Origin: Ectocarpus siliculosus
Lineage: Eukaryota > Sar > Phaeophyceae > Ectocarpales > Ectocarpaceae
DNA length: 30,823 nt
Assembly: GCA_000310025.1 (NCBI GenBank)
Contig: FN648839.1
Span: 3,139 to 33,961, forward strand
Direction: 5' to 3'
In this document: one piece after another, positions 1-13,300 of the stretch
Layout: each line of letters starts with the position of its first letter
Numbering within the stretch: position 1 is the stretch's first letter
The notes under the pieces: generated by a model
Told to the model about the DNA's origin: nothing
The model's input: only the letters and a program-made list of their open reading frames with translations
Databases searched by the model: none
Translations under genes and position numbers: made by a program

Positions 1-478
1 TTTTTTTTTTACCTCGTTTTTTTTTTTGGCGGTAACCATAATGGTGGTCGAGTAGATCATGTTGTGCGGGGTCGAGAAACCTCACTCCGCGCAACGGGGG
101 ATGATCGTACCACGTTGTGTTAAAATGGTCAAGCTTCCTCGAGGCAGTTACACTGTGCTTACAACTGTCTCTGGAAATGAAAGCACCAGAAAGTAAATTA
201 AGTCATACGTAGCTGTCATCCGTACGCAAGGAAGTAAGCACAAGATGCCGAACACCCTTAGCAGGATGCAGCTCACCCTTCATGCGACTCGCCAAATACC
301 TCACGGCGCTTCGCGCTTGGTGATGTGAGAGCCTGGTCCGGTGAGAACCCGGCGTGTTCCGTCCCGGCTTTGTAGGGATGCGAGGTCAATGGTCAAACGA
401 CTACGGCATGCACGACTATGAGTACACCCCCCCCTCCCGCTTGGTGATCCTTGCAGTGACCAACGAAACTTCATTTCT
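1..478. other. Flanking sequence, no gene seen
   Basis: Starts with interrupted poly-T tracts (1-10 and 17-27). Short ORFs occur on both strands but no splice-supported coding piece is visible. The minus-strand open stretch 618-301 overlaps the possible terminal exon in another frame and reads as low-complexity Arg/Ser sequence. Confidence 0.4.
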
Positions 479-795
479 TTACTCGACGAAGTCTTTGTCC
501 CAATTCTTGATCGAGTCCTCTGGAAAGAAGAAGGGCGCGGTAACTGACCGGATCCAAAACCCGCCGATGGCTGTACAGTCACCCGTCGTATGACATAAAC
601 CCATACTCTATTTCTCAACTAAAATTTTATTTTTCAAAGTATTTGACTAGACGCTTAAGCACGGGCTTCTCTACATACTGTGTAGAAAATAACAAAATAC
701 TCGACCACTTATCGGGGTGACCTTTCTCGTGCGGTACGAGGATGTCATCAACGCGGTCAACGAACGACACTAACTTTGGCGCGCACACTCGCGTC
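479..795 (-). CDS. Possible terminal exons (795-722 and 519-479) of an alternative end or a downstream gene
   Basis: Exon-like piece 795-722 (acceptor atcattttcaag, donor AAAG|gtcacc) reads PKLVSFVDRVDDILVPHEK. Piece 519-479 follows a very strong acceptor (cgcccttcttctttccag) and reads DSIKNWDKDFVE then TAA. The two join in phase to give Glu. Another reading continues through the first donor to YVEKPVLKRLVKYFEK and a TAA. A further minus-strand stretch at about 885-800 (RIWMETFGHQAELMFERIIF) is also protein-like but in another frame. How these connect to the main gene, whose stop is at 908, cannot be settled. They are not recognised. Confidence 0.3.
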
Positions 796-907
796 CTTGA
801 AAATGATACGTTCGAACATCAGTTCCGCTTGGTGCCCGAATGTTTCCATCCAAATACGAAGATGGCCACCACGATAGAAAGAGTTCTAGGTTGTCTTCAG
901 TGGCGGC

Positions 908-1362
908 TCAGTTCAGCTGAAGCATGTCGCGAACAACTTCTTCGTGCTCCTTTGCTCGCATCTGCACGGAGATAAACGAACCAGAGCAATAGTTGTTCAA
1001 CCGAGAGCGTTTGAACTGCGAAAAGAGGGCTGTTCGTCTCCAGGAGTTTCCCAACCAGGCGCCCACTTTTGTGCTCCCCGGTTCTAAGGTCGTGCGGGGA
1101 AAGCGATCGGGTAACACGAACGAACGGCACCACGACTTGAAGGTACAAGAACACCAGACACGGAAAAACAAAAGAAGTATTTGCATGATGTTGTAGCTCC
1201 CCTAACTACTATTTTTCTGTCTCGTCCTCCCCCCGCTTCGCAGTTCCTCTCGAGGCTGGCCTTCAACTCCTTCACCAGCGAGGCTACTGCTGCTAGCCTT
1301 AGCCTGTTGTCCTCCTCTTGGCTCTCGTGCCACGGAGACACACACCTCTCCGCCGCGTTGTT
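908..1362 (-). CDS. Exons 38-39: C-terminal charged helix and stop
   Basis: Exon 1362-1210 (51 codons, phase 0 to 0) reads EEDNRLRLAAVASLVKELKA and SLERNCEAGGGRDRKI; its donor ATA|gtagtt is weak. Exon 961-908 follows an excellent acceptor (ggttcgtttatctccgtgcag) and encodes MRAKEHEEVVRDMLQLN then TGA at 910-908. An acceptor further upstream (ccctcttttcgcag, exon start 1015) is also in phase and would add 18 residues. Reading through the donor of exon 38 would instead end at a TAG at 1086-1084. The C-terminus is charged and helical. Confidence 0.6.
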
Positions 1363-4300
1363 CTACACGCCGCTTTCTTCCAAGGTGGACGACACCCATT
1401 ACTCGCCTGGCAACGTGACGTAGTTGCACCTTCTGTAATTCCCAAAACATCATGTCAGGTTCAGGCAACCAACTGTAACTTCGCCATCTGCGGAGTACTA
1501 TATTAAACCTAAACCAGTTTTGATTCTGTGCTGTTTCTGGTTCAAGTAAAGATATGAGGCCTAAACAGCAGCGGGCCACAACTTGGTGACAATCGCACAT
1601 GTACCTCCCTACCTTCCCATGAATGTCGACATCCCCTCGCCAAGGGTGTCCTTCGAGTGAAGCATGTCGGTGAAAAGCAGAACTTTCGTCGTCTTCCATG
1701 ACTTGGTACATACGAGCTAGGCACGTGTGTGCGTGGGACACCCCACAAGCATCATCGACTCTTTTGGCCCAGCGAAGGTACCTACCAGTATACCGCCATT
1801 CAGGGGTGTTTCGCGCGGGGAACGGGGCCAGGTGGGGGGCGTTCTCCTGACGAATCTTAAAGGATGGCATCATAATCGTACGGTCAGGCCTTTCATCAAA
1901 CTCTACTGTTCACTGGTTTTGGTGTAACGCTTCGTACCTGGCGTCGATCGGGAAACACACGAGAAAGCCAACCTTGCCAGAGAGATGCCTCTTGTTGAAT
2001 TTGGAAAAACTACCATCTAAGCGAAAGGAGGGCTGCTTCGAGATTGTGTTGCCCTTCTGCGGACGTGATTCCGATGGTAAGGTCGGGGTAGCGGTTACTA
2101 AGCAGACTCTACCTGGAGTAGTGTCTCCGCGCTCCAACGAGCTCCGCGTGCGACGATAATTCGAGCGCCGGATTGGGGTCGGTTTGAGGTGTGTCGTGAC
2201 AAACTGCTTGATCACCATCGCCACTTAGGACAATCGCCAGGCGTACGTGCATGTGAGCGATGCATAGCTCGGACGCGGCGGCGGAAGAGCTTTCCAAACT
2301 GCGGCAGGAAATGTTTCTCCACTGACGAAAGTGGCCCAGTGCCTAAATACGTGGTGCGCGCGCCAAGCGGACACACAGCGCCAGCGCCAGCGAAATGATT
2401 AAGTTTGGTCCTTGTTTCTGCCTCTCGCACCATCAACGTTCAGGGCATGGCGCGGCCCAGGACATTAGTTTAGAACACATGGAGCCATCACACGGCCCGA
2501 CCCAATCCCAACGAACTGTCGGGGTCTTGTACATATTTTCGAAATAGGGAGCATCTACGACACGTACTTCCGAATGTATATCAAACGTTGGTTTCACACC
2601 TCTTTCACGCCCCCTCGAGATGCCATCGCCCAGCCCAAGCAGCTGTGGGCTGACGCTGCCAAGGCATCGTCTCTCAACTCGCAAGCAAGCTGGAAACGTG
2701 TTCGACGCACCGACGACGACAGCAAGAATGGGAGCGGTGAGATAGCAGCGGGGGGGGGCGCTGAGGTGCTGGAATCTGCGCATGGTTGAGGGTACGAGTG
2801 CTGGGTGGTTTGGTCGTTCGCGCCTGAGCTTCCACTGTTTTTCCGGAAGCCGTGCACTGGCTGAAGAGCACACAAGCAAACAATAGCAACGCGGTGCTGG
2901 CCGCTACAGCATCGCGGTTATCGATCGCGTGCACATCCCCAGGTAAATCCAAACCTTGAGCACGAGTTTGAATCCGCCCACAGCCTCCTCGAAGCGCCCC
3001 GCGGCGGCTTGAAGGTGTGCCTTGGCCGCGAGAGCGTGTGCTAGGCCTATCCAGTCCCCAGATGCCCTGGTCAGCATGCGGTCAAAGGAACAGGCACACG
3101 AGCTGGCATGCACCGACCGTTGTTGCGCACGTTGCAACCTAGCGAGGGAACAACACTTGGCTTGACGCAAAATCCTATGCCGTTACCGAAGGTAGGGCGC
3201 GTATATTTAAGTCAAATGTGGATCTAGATGCAAACCAACATCACATACAGTCTAAGTGGCACCAGAGTATCGGGGGGCGTCGGAACGTGAATGGGTTGAA
3301 CCAAGGCTGAACCAAGTTCGATCCCACAAGGATCGGGAACCATTGGAACGTGATCGGGACTGTAAAATGTTACATTCAAAACAGGAGAAACGCTACAACC
3401 TGAAACGCAACCTATGCATATAGGAAGGTGAAAACTCATTCACGACGGAACAGCGTAGTAGCTATGTGCTGACTCTCACCGGCAGCACTGCACAGCACGC
3501 TCATACAGGTCGCGTGCGCCTCTGTCGTCGCCACATAGCGTGGCCATCGTGCCCAACCCCATGAGCGCATCCCGTGCAATCACTTGCTTTCTAGGTGACT
3601 TTGGTGGCGATGATTCCTCGGTTGACTCGCACGCCATGGCAATGGCTAGCTGCCGCCGGAGGTATTCTGTCACCTGTTGAGATGTACAGACGTGAAGACT
3701 ACGGTAGTAGGACTTGATCGATAGACACACGCTCGAGCAAAGGCATCATCGCCGGAACACAAACAAATGGCTGGCAGTGTCCAACAAGCAGGCGTATCTC
3801 TCAACTACTGTCGTACGCTCACTGACCGGTCGGCACGTCTCCCCCATGCCGTGAAGAACTCCTTCCGCGGTCAGTTCCGTCACACGCCCGACGCCGCTTT
3901 CTCTCCAGAGCAGACTTCCTTTCATCATTTCGTCAGTCGCCTCTTCAGCGTGAAAATTCCTGACCAAGGCAGCGACACCCGTATCACATGGTTCTCTAAC
4001 CCCATCACCGCTACAGTCTAGATCCTGACGAAGGGATGGTGTTGCCTGAGCTTCGTGGCCATCGCTCACTTCCCCGGTGTCCCACCGTGGTGCGGTGCGT
4101 GCAGTATTGGGAGGCGACCGGCGGCGTCTTCTTGCACTTCTCGGCAAGTTGTACTTTCCGTGTTTACGGTACGCTCCGGGGTATGCTGTTGGCTGACGGG
4201 AGGGGGTCCGAACTCTACAGGGTGTTGGCGGCAGCGTGGGCGTAAACACGACCCTGTCGTGGTCGATAACGGAGTCTGTGGTGCCTCCTCCGTGCAAAAG

Positions 4301-7300
4301 GGTAGAACGCGGCCGGACGTCAATCGGTATGCCCTCGTTGCTTTTTCGAGGGGATTCTAATCTAGACGGTGCCATCATTCGCGTCTTGCTTGGAGTTACA
4401 CCTTTGTGACGAGGAGTAGCCTCGGGGAGTCTCTCACTTCCTGAACTCATTCCTATCCCGCAACGTGAGGAAGTCGGGGGTAGTCTTGGGCGGGCATTGA
4501 ATGGTAGAAACCTAAGTTGGACAGTGACCAGACGAAGGAGGGTACGAGCTGTAGTAATAAGTCGGCCTGAAGTCGAAAAGCACGCGTACCCCGTGCCAGC
4601 ACTTCGTACGAGGCCACCAGAGTTCTACTTTTCGGGTTGCCCTTGAGCTTTAAGGCAAAAGGAGTCGATACGAAATTGGTCTGGAAGGAGGAGCGGAGAA
4701 ATTTCCTAGCCCGGAGGCATGGGAAAAGATTAATGTACCTCGAGCTGTTCCGACGGATGTTTCGGCGTGGTGTCGGCGTCTTTCTTATGCACCTGAACTA
4801 CGGTAACATGATGGTCACGGCAAGCTAGTAGGACCGCTCTACCAGCTGATTGTGCCACTTGTCGTGCTCGCGATGATTCATGTGCAGGAAAGAACTATAT
4901 AGTTTTTTTTTCAGGATACACCCATACGTGTGAGTCGATTTTTCCCTCCGCCTACCTGGGACTTGACGTGAGGTCGACACCAAGATGCTGCTGGCAAGTC
5001 GATATGGCTAACCACCACAACGCTTCAGCAACGTCCAGGGCCGACCGCTCCATAGTCGCCAGCTCACAACTTTTCGCGGAGCCCCCGTTCACACATGGTT
5101 CCTTCGGTTGCATAGCTTCTGTCGGAGGTGTCGCCGCCCTTGGTGCATTTTTACGTTGACTGCACGCGCCCATGGGTTGGCGCCGCACATCCGTTGAACT
5201 ACATTGGAATGAAACGTCAGGTGGAAGCGGAACACGGTGCTTTACGGGTACGGGGTGAGACGATATCGGCGGCCCGACTCCCACTTGAAGCCCCGAGGAT
5301 TCATCATCTTGCCCAGATGGCCTGGAAGGCGACTCACGTCGACTCTCAGCCAGTCTTCCAGGGGTACGATACGGTCACACGAAAGGTCCAGGAAAAACAT
5401 CGGCGGAGGCAAGGGAGGACGGGTTAAGGGAAAAGCGGAGAGGTAGCCAACCGTTGCGGGTGGTGTGTATGTTGAAGACGTGGGGTGAGACGCCATGACT
5501 GAGACGATACGTCTACTCTTGTCGCAGTCTATGTTGCGTACCTTTCAACAGACTTTGCATGCAGGTTTACGACACGCCTAACCGGGCGACTTTCATGCAA
5601 GTAAAGTCCTTTCTTTTACACGAAGTGACCCTGTAGCTGATGACATACTGACTGACCAGCAGCGAGTGGGTAACGAAGATTCGCCAAGAATACCAGAAAT
5701 CTAGACCCAATCGGAACTGTATCACCCATTTTTTCGGGATACGTGCGTGGAACTTCAGCAAAATGCGGATAGAACACTTATGCTGCCCTAAATTGGATGC
5801 AAGATGGATGGAAGCACGCGGGAGTAGCGATTGTAGAAGGTTATCAACAATATACGGACGAACGCTGAAGGCGGGGATGTCCCTCACTTGAGTCGTCGTT
5901 TGAACACTTCCACGGCAGAGTCTACCTCCCCCAGGGATAGTGCCGTTTTCCCGAGCTCCAGGAGGGCTTGAAGTGCGGCAACGTGAGCGTTTTGCTCAGT
6001 TCTCTGTTTTTCTTTGCACTTCTTGATGTCGGGAGTCTTGGTGGGGCATATTGGCAACCCGTCGTCTCCGATGTTGAAATCGAGCTAGTGTGTCGTCAGT
6101 GGAACGCGGAAAAGAAAAGACGCAAGAAGTGCTTCTGTTGTTAGTGAGCAACGAAAGACCATGTGGCCACCCAGGATAATGGCGGCAAGATTTCTATTGA
6201 TTGCCACAAGGAAGACGTCTTGGTTTCGCGAAGACTGTACAATAGCGTCTCACAAAGTTTTGCTGCCTCCGAGATGGCTCAAATTCCTCGACTCTGCCTG
6301 TAAGCAAACTCAACGCCTTTGGACGGTGTGAGACGCCAATATATGTTATACTTGCAGGTGTTACCGTACCTCCGCTTCTAGATGTGGGAGGGGAGTAGAG
6401 AAGCGGTTGAGGCTCTTGAGCAGAGCAACCTGCCGCCGGAAACAACCCGCGGCTTCTCGCGCGCTCGCCTTCACGTCGTTGAGATCACGTTCTGCTCCGG
6501 TGGCGGAAGTAATCTCTCTTTTTGTTCGACTCTGGAGGCCGCTCGAAAAGACCTGTGATGTTGAGTGAGAGTGCATGTCCAGAAAACGTAAGCTGAAATT
6601 GGCGGATGGTACATTTCAAAAGAAATGCCAAGACGTGTTGACGACGTGCAAGTCCTCGCTCCCCGCACCTGACCTTCCAGGTCATTGACTCGGTTGACGG
6701 AGGAAACGAAGACTCTGAGCCACCGTCATAGTTTTCGTCCATCTTCTGCACGCCGCTGTACTGTGAACGCAATCACCTCCCCTTCGCAAATCGGATATGC
6801 TCACTATCGGTGGGTCGTGATGTGGTTCTCCATCACTGCTACCCTCCTCGCCGTCAGTGTCTTCCTCTTGTTCGTTGTTGCCATCTTCTTGGTGCCCATA
6901 GAGAGCCTCGAACGCCGTCGAAGCTTTTCTATACTTGACTTCTCTCCTCTTTTTCGCCGCCACGCTTTGCCAAGCACGGCCGCAAAGACCTTCGCAGTCT
7001 GCTTGCATTGCCGGCTCTGCTATCTGCAACATGGGTTCCGCGCGTCGAGAAAATTCCGTCAATAATTGAATATGCTATGTACGGCGATTGAACGCGTTAG
7101 AACCAAAATCGAGCCTTCTGGGGCATGCATCCCTTTACCCGTTCATGGGTTCTTACACCAGTATGGCGTTGTCGCTCTTCAGAGTTTGAAAAACAATCAT
7201 CTGTTCAAAATAATACTCTATTCAATGCACGAGAGGTTCGGGACACCAGAAACGAGCTACCTCATACGTGCACGAGGATCATACATGTATGAGGAATCGC

Positions 7301-10300
7301 TTGAATCGGGATTCTGTGTTTGCAAGTGGAACCTGGGAAGGGTGGCGAAACTTGTCGCGCACGACGAGCTCACCTGGTCAGCCAATTCCGTCGCTTCCGC
7401 GGCCTTTGTCAAAGCCTCTTTCCCTCGCCCAAGCCTAACGAGGGCGGTGGACGAACCCCTCCTTGCTTCCCACAATAGCAACAGGTCCTCGCGCGTGGTT
7501 GGTTCTTCCTTGCTCTGCTGCACCTTTGTCTTATTTTTCGCCCGAGAGATTCTTGAATCGCCGGCGTTCTTCCCGATGGGGTCATCGTGTTCCCCACGTA
7601 AACGCTTCTCGCACAAGTATGGCATGGGGCGGATGCACGCAAGGTAAATCGCAGTGGCAACGCTGAGTGAGGTAATCTGAAGTATAACGCAAAATTGACA
7701 AAACGGCTTGCAGCATCTGCAAGATGGTCTGCAATAGCTTGGGACGGGCTACAACACCCTGCGACCGCGCTGATACGAGAAGCGAGGCCAAGCAGTCCGT
7801 CAAGTAGGCACTCCAACAGGAACGATTACGTAATGATCTACAACCGTGTCATGTCCTCCCATAAGTGCACAACCCGTGCGGACCTTGCTCATGCGTTCGA
7901 ATGCCTCCAGAGCACGCTCGAAGTCTTTCACGTTGATCAAAGCCCACCCGAGCTTGCCCACGACAGTCGCTTGTAGTCGCCGGTTTCGAAGAATCCTGGG
8001 GACGTGCAGAAAAAAAATCAAATACAAGTGCATACAAGTGCAAACGCAGCGCTCATGGCAACTAATTAGCCTACAGGTCGTGACGCACGCATGCGGGCAT
8101 GGCATGTATCGCTCGTCCGAGGCACACGAGATTATTACAAAACGGTCGGTGACTACGCAGTCGAATCAAGCCAACAAAGTAAGACGCATAAATAAAGACG
8201 GACACGATGATGGAAACATGGCCTGGGAGAGAACGAGATGCCATCGCCTTAGGGGGATCCTTGTCGTCGTATTTGAGGTGTGCCCTGGTACTAACATACG
8301 CTCCGCGCATGGTGAAGATAGCAGACAGGGGCGGGGATGGGTTCCTGTACCGGAAATCGTCCCCCAGCACACGCACACCTGTTATTTTCTTGCCAGCTGG
8401 CGATTACTCTCGCGGTTTGTTCTGCTTCATGGAGTATGGGCGGAACATCTTGGAAACGCCCAAGTTTTTGAAAGCCCGACGAGAGCTTTAACAATACCAC
8501 AAGGCTTTGCCGGGGATCGACCTGTTTGTTGAGCGTGAAACGAACAGCACGAAGCTAGCGGCATTGTCGGTATGGTTGCGGTGGAACAAACAGGCACCAG
8601 AGACTTGATAGAGCGTGACTCGACAATACTTCGCGGTTCATGGCCACCATCTTTCCACAAGTGCGCTCAGCACCGAACTTCCATGATTCAGCCTTACCTC
8701 TATCGTGTTGCGGAGTATCTCGGCAGCTTGACCCCACACGACCACCGCCTGCTCCGGTCGTTTCTGCCGCATCAACTCCTTGCCCGCCTATCAAGATGAT
8801 ATTGAATTGGGTGTGTCCGAGACGTCAACAGCTCACACACGTTCATATATACTGAGAGCGAGAGTTCAAATTGTGGGGGCCGTATCTGGCAAGTTCTGTC
8901 GCACTGTATTCTCGGAAGAGAGCTGGATTTTTCTGAAGAGGCATGGGATGGTTGTTCACCAGCCATCGCACTAGCCGTCGACTACGTGCTGATGAGATTG
9001 GGCTCCATAGTTTCAATTGTATACCCCCTCTCCTCCTAAGCACAGGGGATGTCTTAGTTGAAACCGTTGCAGCCTCTGTTACCTCGTTGGATATCCTCAA
9101 GATATTGACCATCTGCCCTTCGAAAGAAGGGTGACACATATGGTGTAGTATAGACTCGAATAGGCCAGGAGGCCATGTTACTTTGGGCGGCCACAAGCGA
9201 ATGATCCAGTCGACACAACCCCCGCCACAGCGCCACCAATAATACCGCTGCTAAAACCGACAAAAAGTGGCATAGAGTGATGGGTGTACGATGCAGCCTA
9301 CCTTGAGTAGCTGCTGGCTTGGGTGGTCGCTGGCTAGCGTCGTGAAGTCATCAGGTGTCACAGTTGGTGCAGGGGGCCTGCTGGGTCTGTCCGTGGAATC
9401 GGTGTTGCTCGAAGTGTCGCTTTACCCACGACCACGACAGCAGGGAGGGACACGGGACGCGACGCAGTGTGCAGGATAAGTTTTGACGATCCTTGTGTGC
9501 CACCAGGTGGTCACGCCAGGTGACATCCCTGGCGTGCTATCGGCGGAGCACAACAAATTCAGTTCAGGCGGTGATCAAATGGCAGCCTTCCGATAAAGCC
9601 TTCCGGTTCTTGGACCGAAGAACGAAGAGCCCGTAGACTACACACGTTTCCACACACCCGACAGTCTCCCTAACTTACTTCGCGCGGTTAGAGACGATGA
9701 ACATAAAGTAATATTCGTCAAAGCTGATATTGTGTCATGTTTTCAGCATAAGCAGGCCAAATGTACTCGTTCGGTGTCATGTGTTTTCAGCTTCTCATAT
9801 ACCGAAATCCATACATACGGTTTCAAGCAAGCTCTGCTCAGAATAGGTATTCGCGCGTCGAAGGCAACGGCAAATCTAAACCGTTGTGAAGGTGCGAGAG
9901 TCGCCCAGAGACAACCCCACCAGTCGGTATAGGTTCCGCGCTCCCTTTTCATCGATAGACCAGACCCTTGTACGGGAAAACTACGCACGCGAGAGTACTT
10001 TTTGTTAAGCACCTTCACGTCGCAAGGCACAACCATGGTACGCCTCAGCGCTCACAGCCAAGGTATTATTCATGCCGCGCAGGGTGAGCCGCCGCTACCC
10101 TTGTTTCCTGTTAAACTCACGAGCTCGAGCTCGAGGCGACCTCGTTTTCATCCTCCTTGGTACCGTCGACCTCGACCCTGTCCTCCGCTGATGCTCCCGA
10201 CGTGTCCGGCCGTTGGGTAGGAGGCCGCGAGGGTACGTTGTCTGGATGAATCTGGCCTAAAATCTGATGTTAACGCAACGAGGGAAACTCTGAGACATCC

Positions 10301-13300
10301 AAAATGCAGTCGGATCTCAGTTCGTTAATTGCAATCATGTTTCTGGCTTACGGAAACAGAACTCAGGCACTTGTCAACGTGTAGGGATGTGACTATCATC
10401 ATCGTGCTGGATGAAGTTTGTACGCGTCCCTCAGTACCAACGATCTACAAGAGCCCAACTTTATACGATACGCCGACATTGACACACACGGCACGTACCA
10501 TGCCGGTGGAGATAGCTTCCGACATTCTCTTGTGATAACCTTCTCCCACAATTGAAGAGACGGGAACGCTAGTGTCAGTTCTGTGTTGTTTGTGTGGTCT
10601 CTCATTCTTAGCGCTTCGGTTAACGCGTTCCCGTTGCTGTTGCTTTAATTCCGGCCGCACATCTCTTGATTCTCTCACTCGGGTCTTTCCTTCGCAAGAC
10701 ACCAACGCTAGCTTGACAACACACACACGCACCGGCCCACCCGGCGCAAGGTCTAAATTTGAATACTTGGATTGTCATGCTATGAAGCTGTGCTTTAATC
10801 ACTTGTCCAGGGTTCCTAGCGTAGAGGTAGGACGGCACTGGTGTGATTGGTGGGAATCTCGGGCTCGGTACATGTCATCGATACGTTTTTTTCGGAGCAT
10901 CTGTACCCGGGAGGACCTCAAACACGCGTTCGTATGTTTCTAATTCGATCTGTCGTACATCGTCTGCGTTGATCTCCCTTTCAGGTGCTTTCGCAGTGTC
11001 TGACGCGGGCTCCACCACAATGAGGGGCCTTTCAACTCCACTAGTCATGTTAGAGGGATGTGCTGCTGTCGCTAGACCCACTCACCCGTACGACGGTGTT
11101 GGAAATTCGAAGCTGTTGCGCTTTGGCCTTTTTTGCAACCTCTCGGGCAGTGACTTGGCCTTTCCAGTCCGCCTGTTCGGCCTTCTTGCCTCGTTCAATG
11201 GCCGGCGTGTTTTGATTCTTGACGAAGGATGGTGAGGTATCGCTGCAGACGAAGAGGGGAAACAAAACACATTTGTACGCTACATGTACTATTGGTATTC
11301 CGCGAGCTATAGCGATCGACAATGAAAAGGGGTCCATCGACCAATTGATCTGTAAAAATCAGACAACATATTGAACATGAAATCCGCCGAATATTCGTTT
11401 CGGTCGAGCATGAGATTGACGTCATCTCATGCACGGAAGTGGCGAAGAAACCTTGCATATCCTATGTATCCCCCGTCCACCAGGAGGCGTATCGGGACGT
11501 GGTGGTGAAATGGAGAACGGGGGGGGGGCACTCTCACTCGATGACCTTGCTGTCACCTGATGTTTTCAACCTTGTCCCCTGATACGGTTTTCTCAGAGCG
11601 TTCGCTCCTGTTGTCACCAGACGCAAGATCCCCGGCGGTCCCCTCTCGAGGTTTGTCGTCAGTTTCCTTGGGCGAAATGCCAGGGAAAGAAAAGTCGTTC
11701 GTGTCAGAACCATGCACGCCGTCGTCGCTGTTGTCATCGACGGCACGAGCTGGCGGAGTAAGCTTTTCTGGAATTGAGTCGCTCGTGCCGACAGGGGTTG
11801 CCTCTGGCACACCTTCTCCGCCCAGAAGCAAGGTTTGGTCTGCCCCCGGTTGGGGAAGAGTCGTGCCGCCTCCTCCGACGCTGACGTCACCGGGGGCTGC
11901 TGGGCTTGCAGTGGTCGATTGAGGTACCAGGGCTGCCAGATCTACCACCATGTCCGCAATCTGGTTCAGGATCGCTCGATCTGCTGAATCGTCTACCTGC
12001 CAAGCGCGGGGACGGATACCCAGGCGGGCAGTTCCGTGAGATTGGTGACCATTGCACTTCGGAGACGGAAACATTTGCTAGCGTTTCGCGATTTGTTTCA
12101 ACTACGCCCAAGAGGAAAACACACCACAATTTGGGTATTGCACTTCAACCGTCCTGTATCGTTGGTCGACGAATGGACTACAACCGGTATACCGTGACCA
12201 TGTACTCACAGATCGTTCCGTCGCGCAACGGCAACATTACGTATATATGTGCACATACATACCGAGCACTGAGGTTCATGTGCACAGAGCTTTTGCTCTA
12301 CCGGTTGCAAGCCCGGCTGGCCAAAACACCTGGCAGAATCGCCTGGGATCTCGTGCTCTATATCTTGCACACAACTTGTGGGTACATGGCCGACCACTTC
12401 CCTTAAAAGCTCGACACCCAGGATAAGATTGTTCTTCAACACAATATTCAGGGTTGTAGTGAATTGTACCGGATGGGCGTTTGTGGCAAAGGGTTAAGCG
12501 GAGTATGCTTGACTTGGTTGTGGAACTCCATAGAACTACACGACGACCGCTAAAGAACAAAGATCGTGCCTTTATTGCTTTGCCTGATGGGGACACGGGG
12601 CTGGTCTCCAAGGCGTTCCTAGCCACAATTTTGCCAGTCCACAGGTCAATCAAGCACGGGCTGGCGCGTGGTACAAGTCCAGCAGGCCGCGTTCGTACTC
12701 GCCTCGTTCCGCCTGTCGAGGTCGCTGTGCAGTATTCATCACGATTTAAATCACGACAACCAGGCAAGGGGCCCCTCAGAGACATGGTCCTACGATACTA
12801 CGAGGAGAAGAACGGGATGCGAGAGAGACTCAGTCGAAGCGTTAGCAAAGCGGTGGAATGATTCAACGATATTCGAGCGAGGCCCTTGCGGTTGAATAGA
12901 TCTAGTACTTGAGGCCGAATACTGTACCACATTTTGCGCTTGGTATTGACGGAGGACATGCGCTGATCAGGTTTTCGATACCCAAGTCCAAGGAAGGGCA
13001 GCAAATATATAGTTTAGCTTGGTTCTCGTAGTCTTGACCTCCGATTGTCGAACAAAGTCGCAAGTTGACTTTGCGGTGGTACACACCTCACTGCTACAGG
13101 TTCTTCGTCTCTCACCGAGGGTGGCGTATTCACCTGTGCGTGGCCTTGTTTCGGTGGGGCACCCAATGGCGAAGGTCTCCCTCTTGAAGGGGGCCATGCG
13201 AGACGGCAATTGGTAGTGCTCCATCCACCCTCTGAGGCGTGCAAGCAGATCGCAATGCTCCTATGTATGTAGGGCAAAATGGGGGAACCGGGCATCATCG

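Noticed and set aside
722-795. RVDDILV resembles the reverse-transcriptase YVDD box
   Set aside because: Surrounding residues do not match reverse transcriptase and there is no other retroelement motif nearby.
6685-7065. 126-codon plus-strand ORF with hydrophobic stretch
   Set aside because: Mirror of exon 7023-6777; its apparent membrane segment is the complement of the acidic run.
7066-7647. 193-codon plus-strand ORF
   Set aside because: Antisense to TPR exon 7676-7374; no splice sites or recognisable motif.
9087-9121. 35-bp minus-strand microexon between a cttctttcgaag acceptor and a gtaaca donor
   Set aside because: Its neighbours join in phase without it, and 35 bp would shift the frame.
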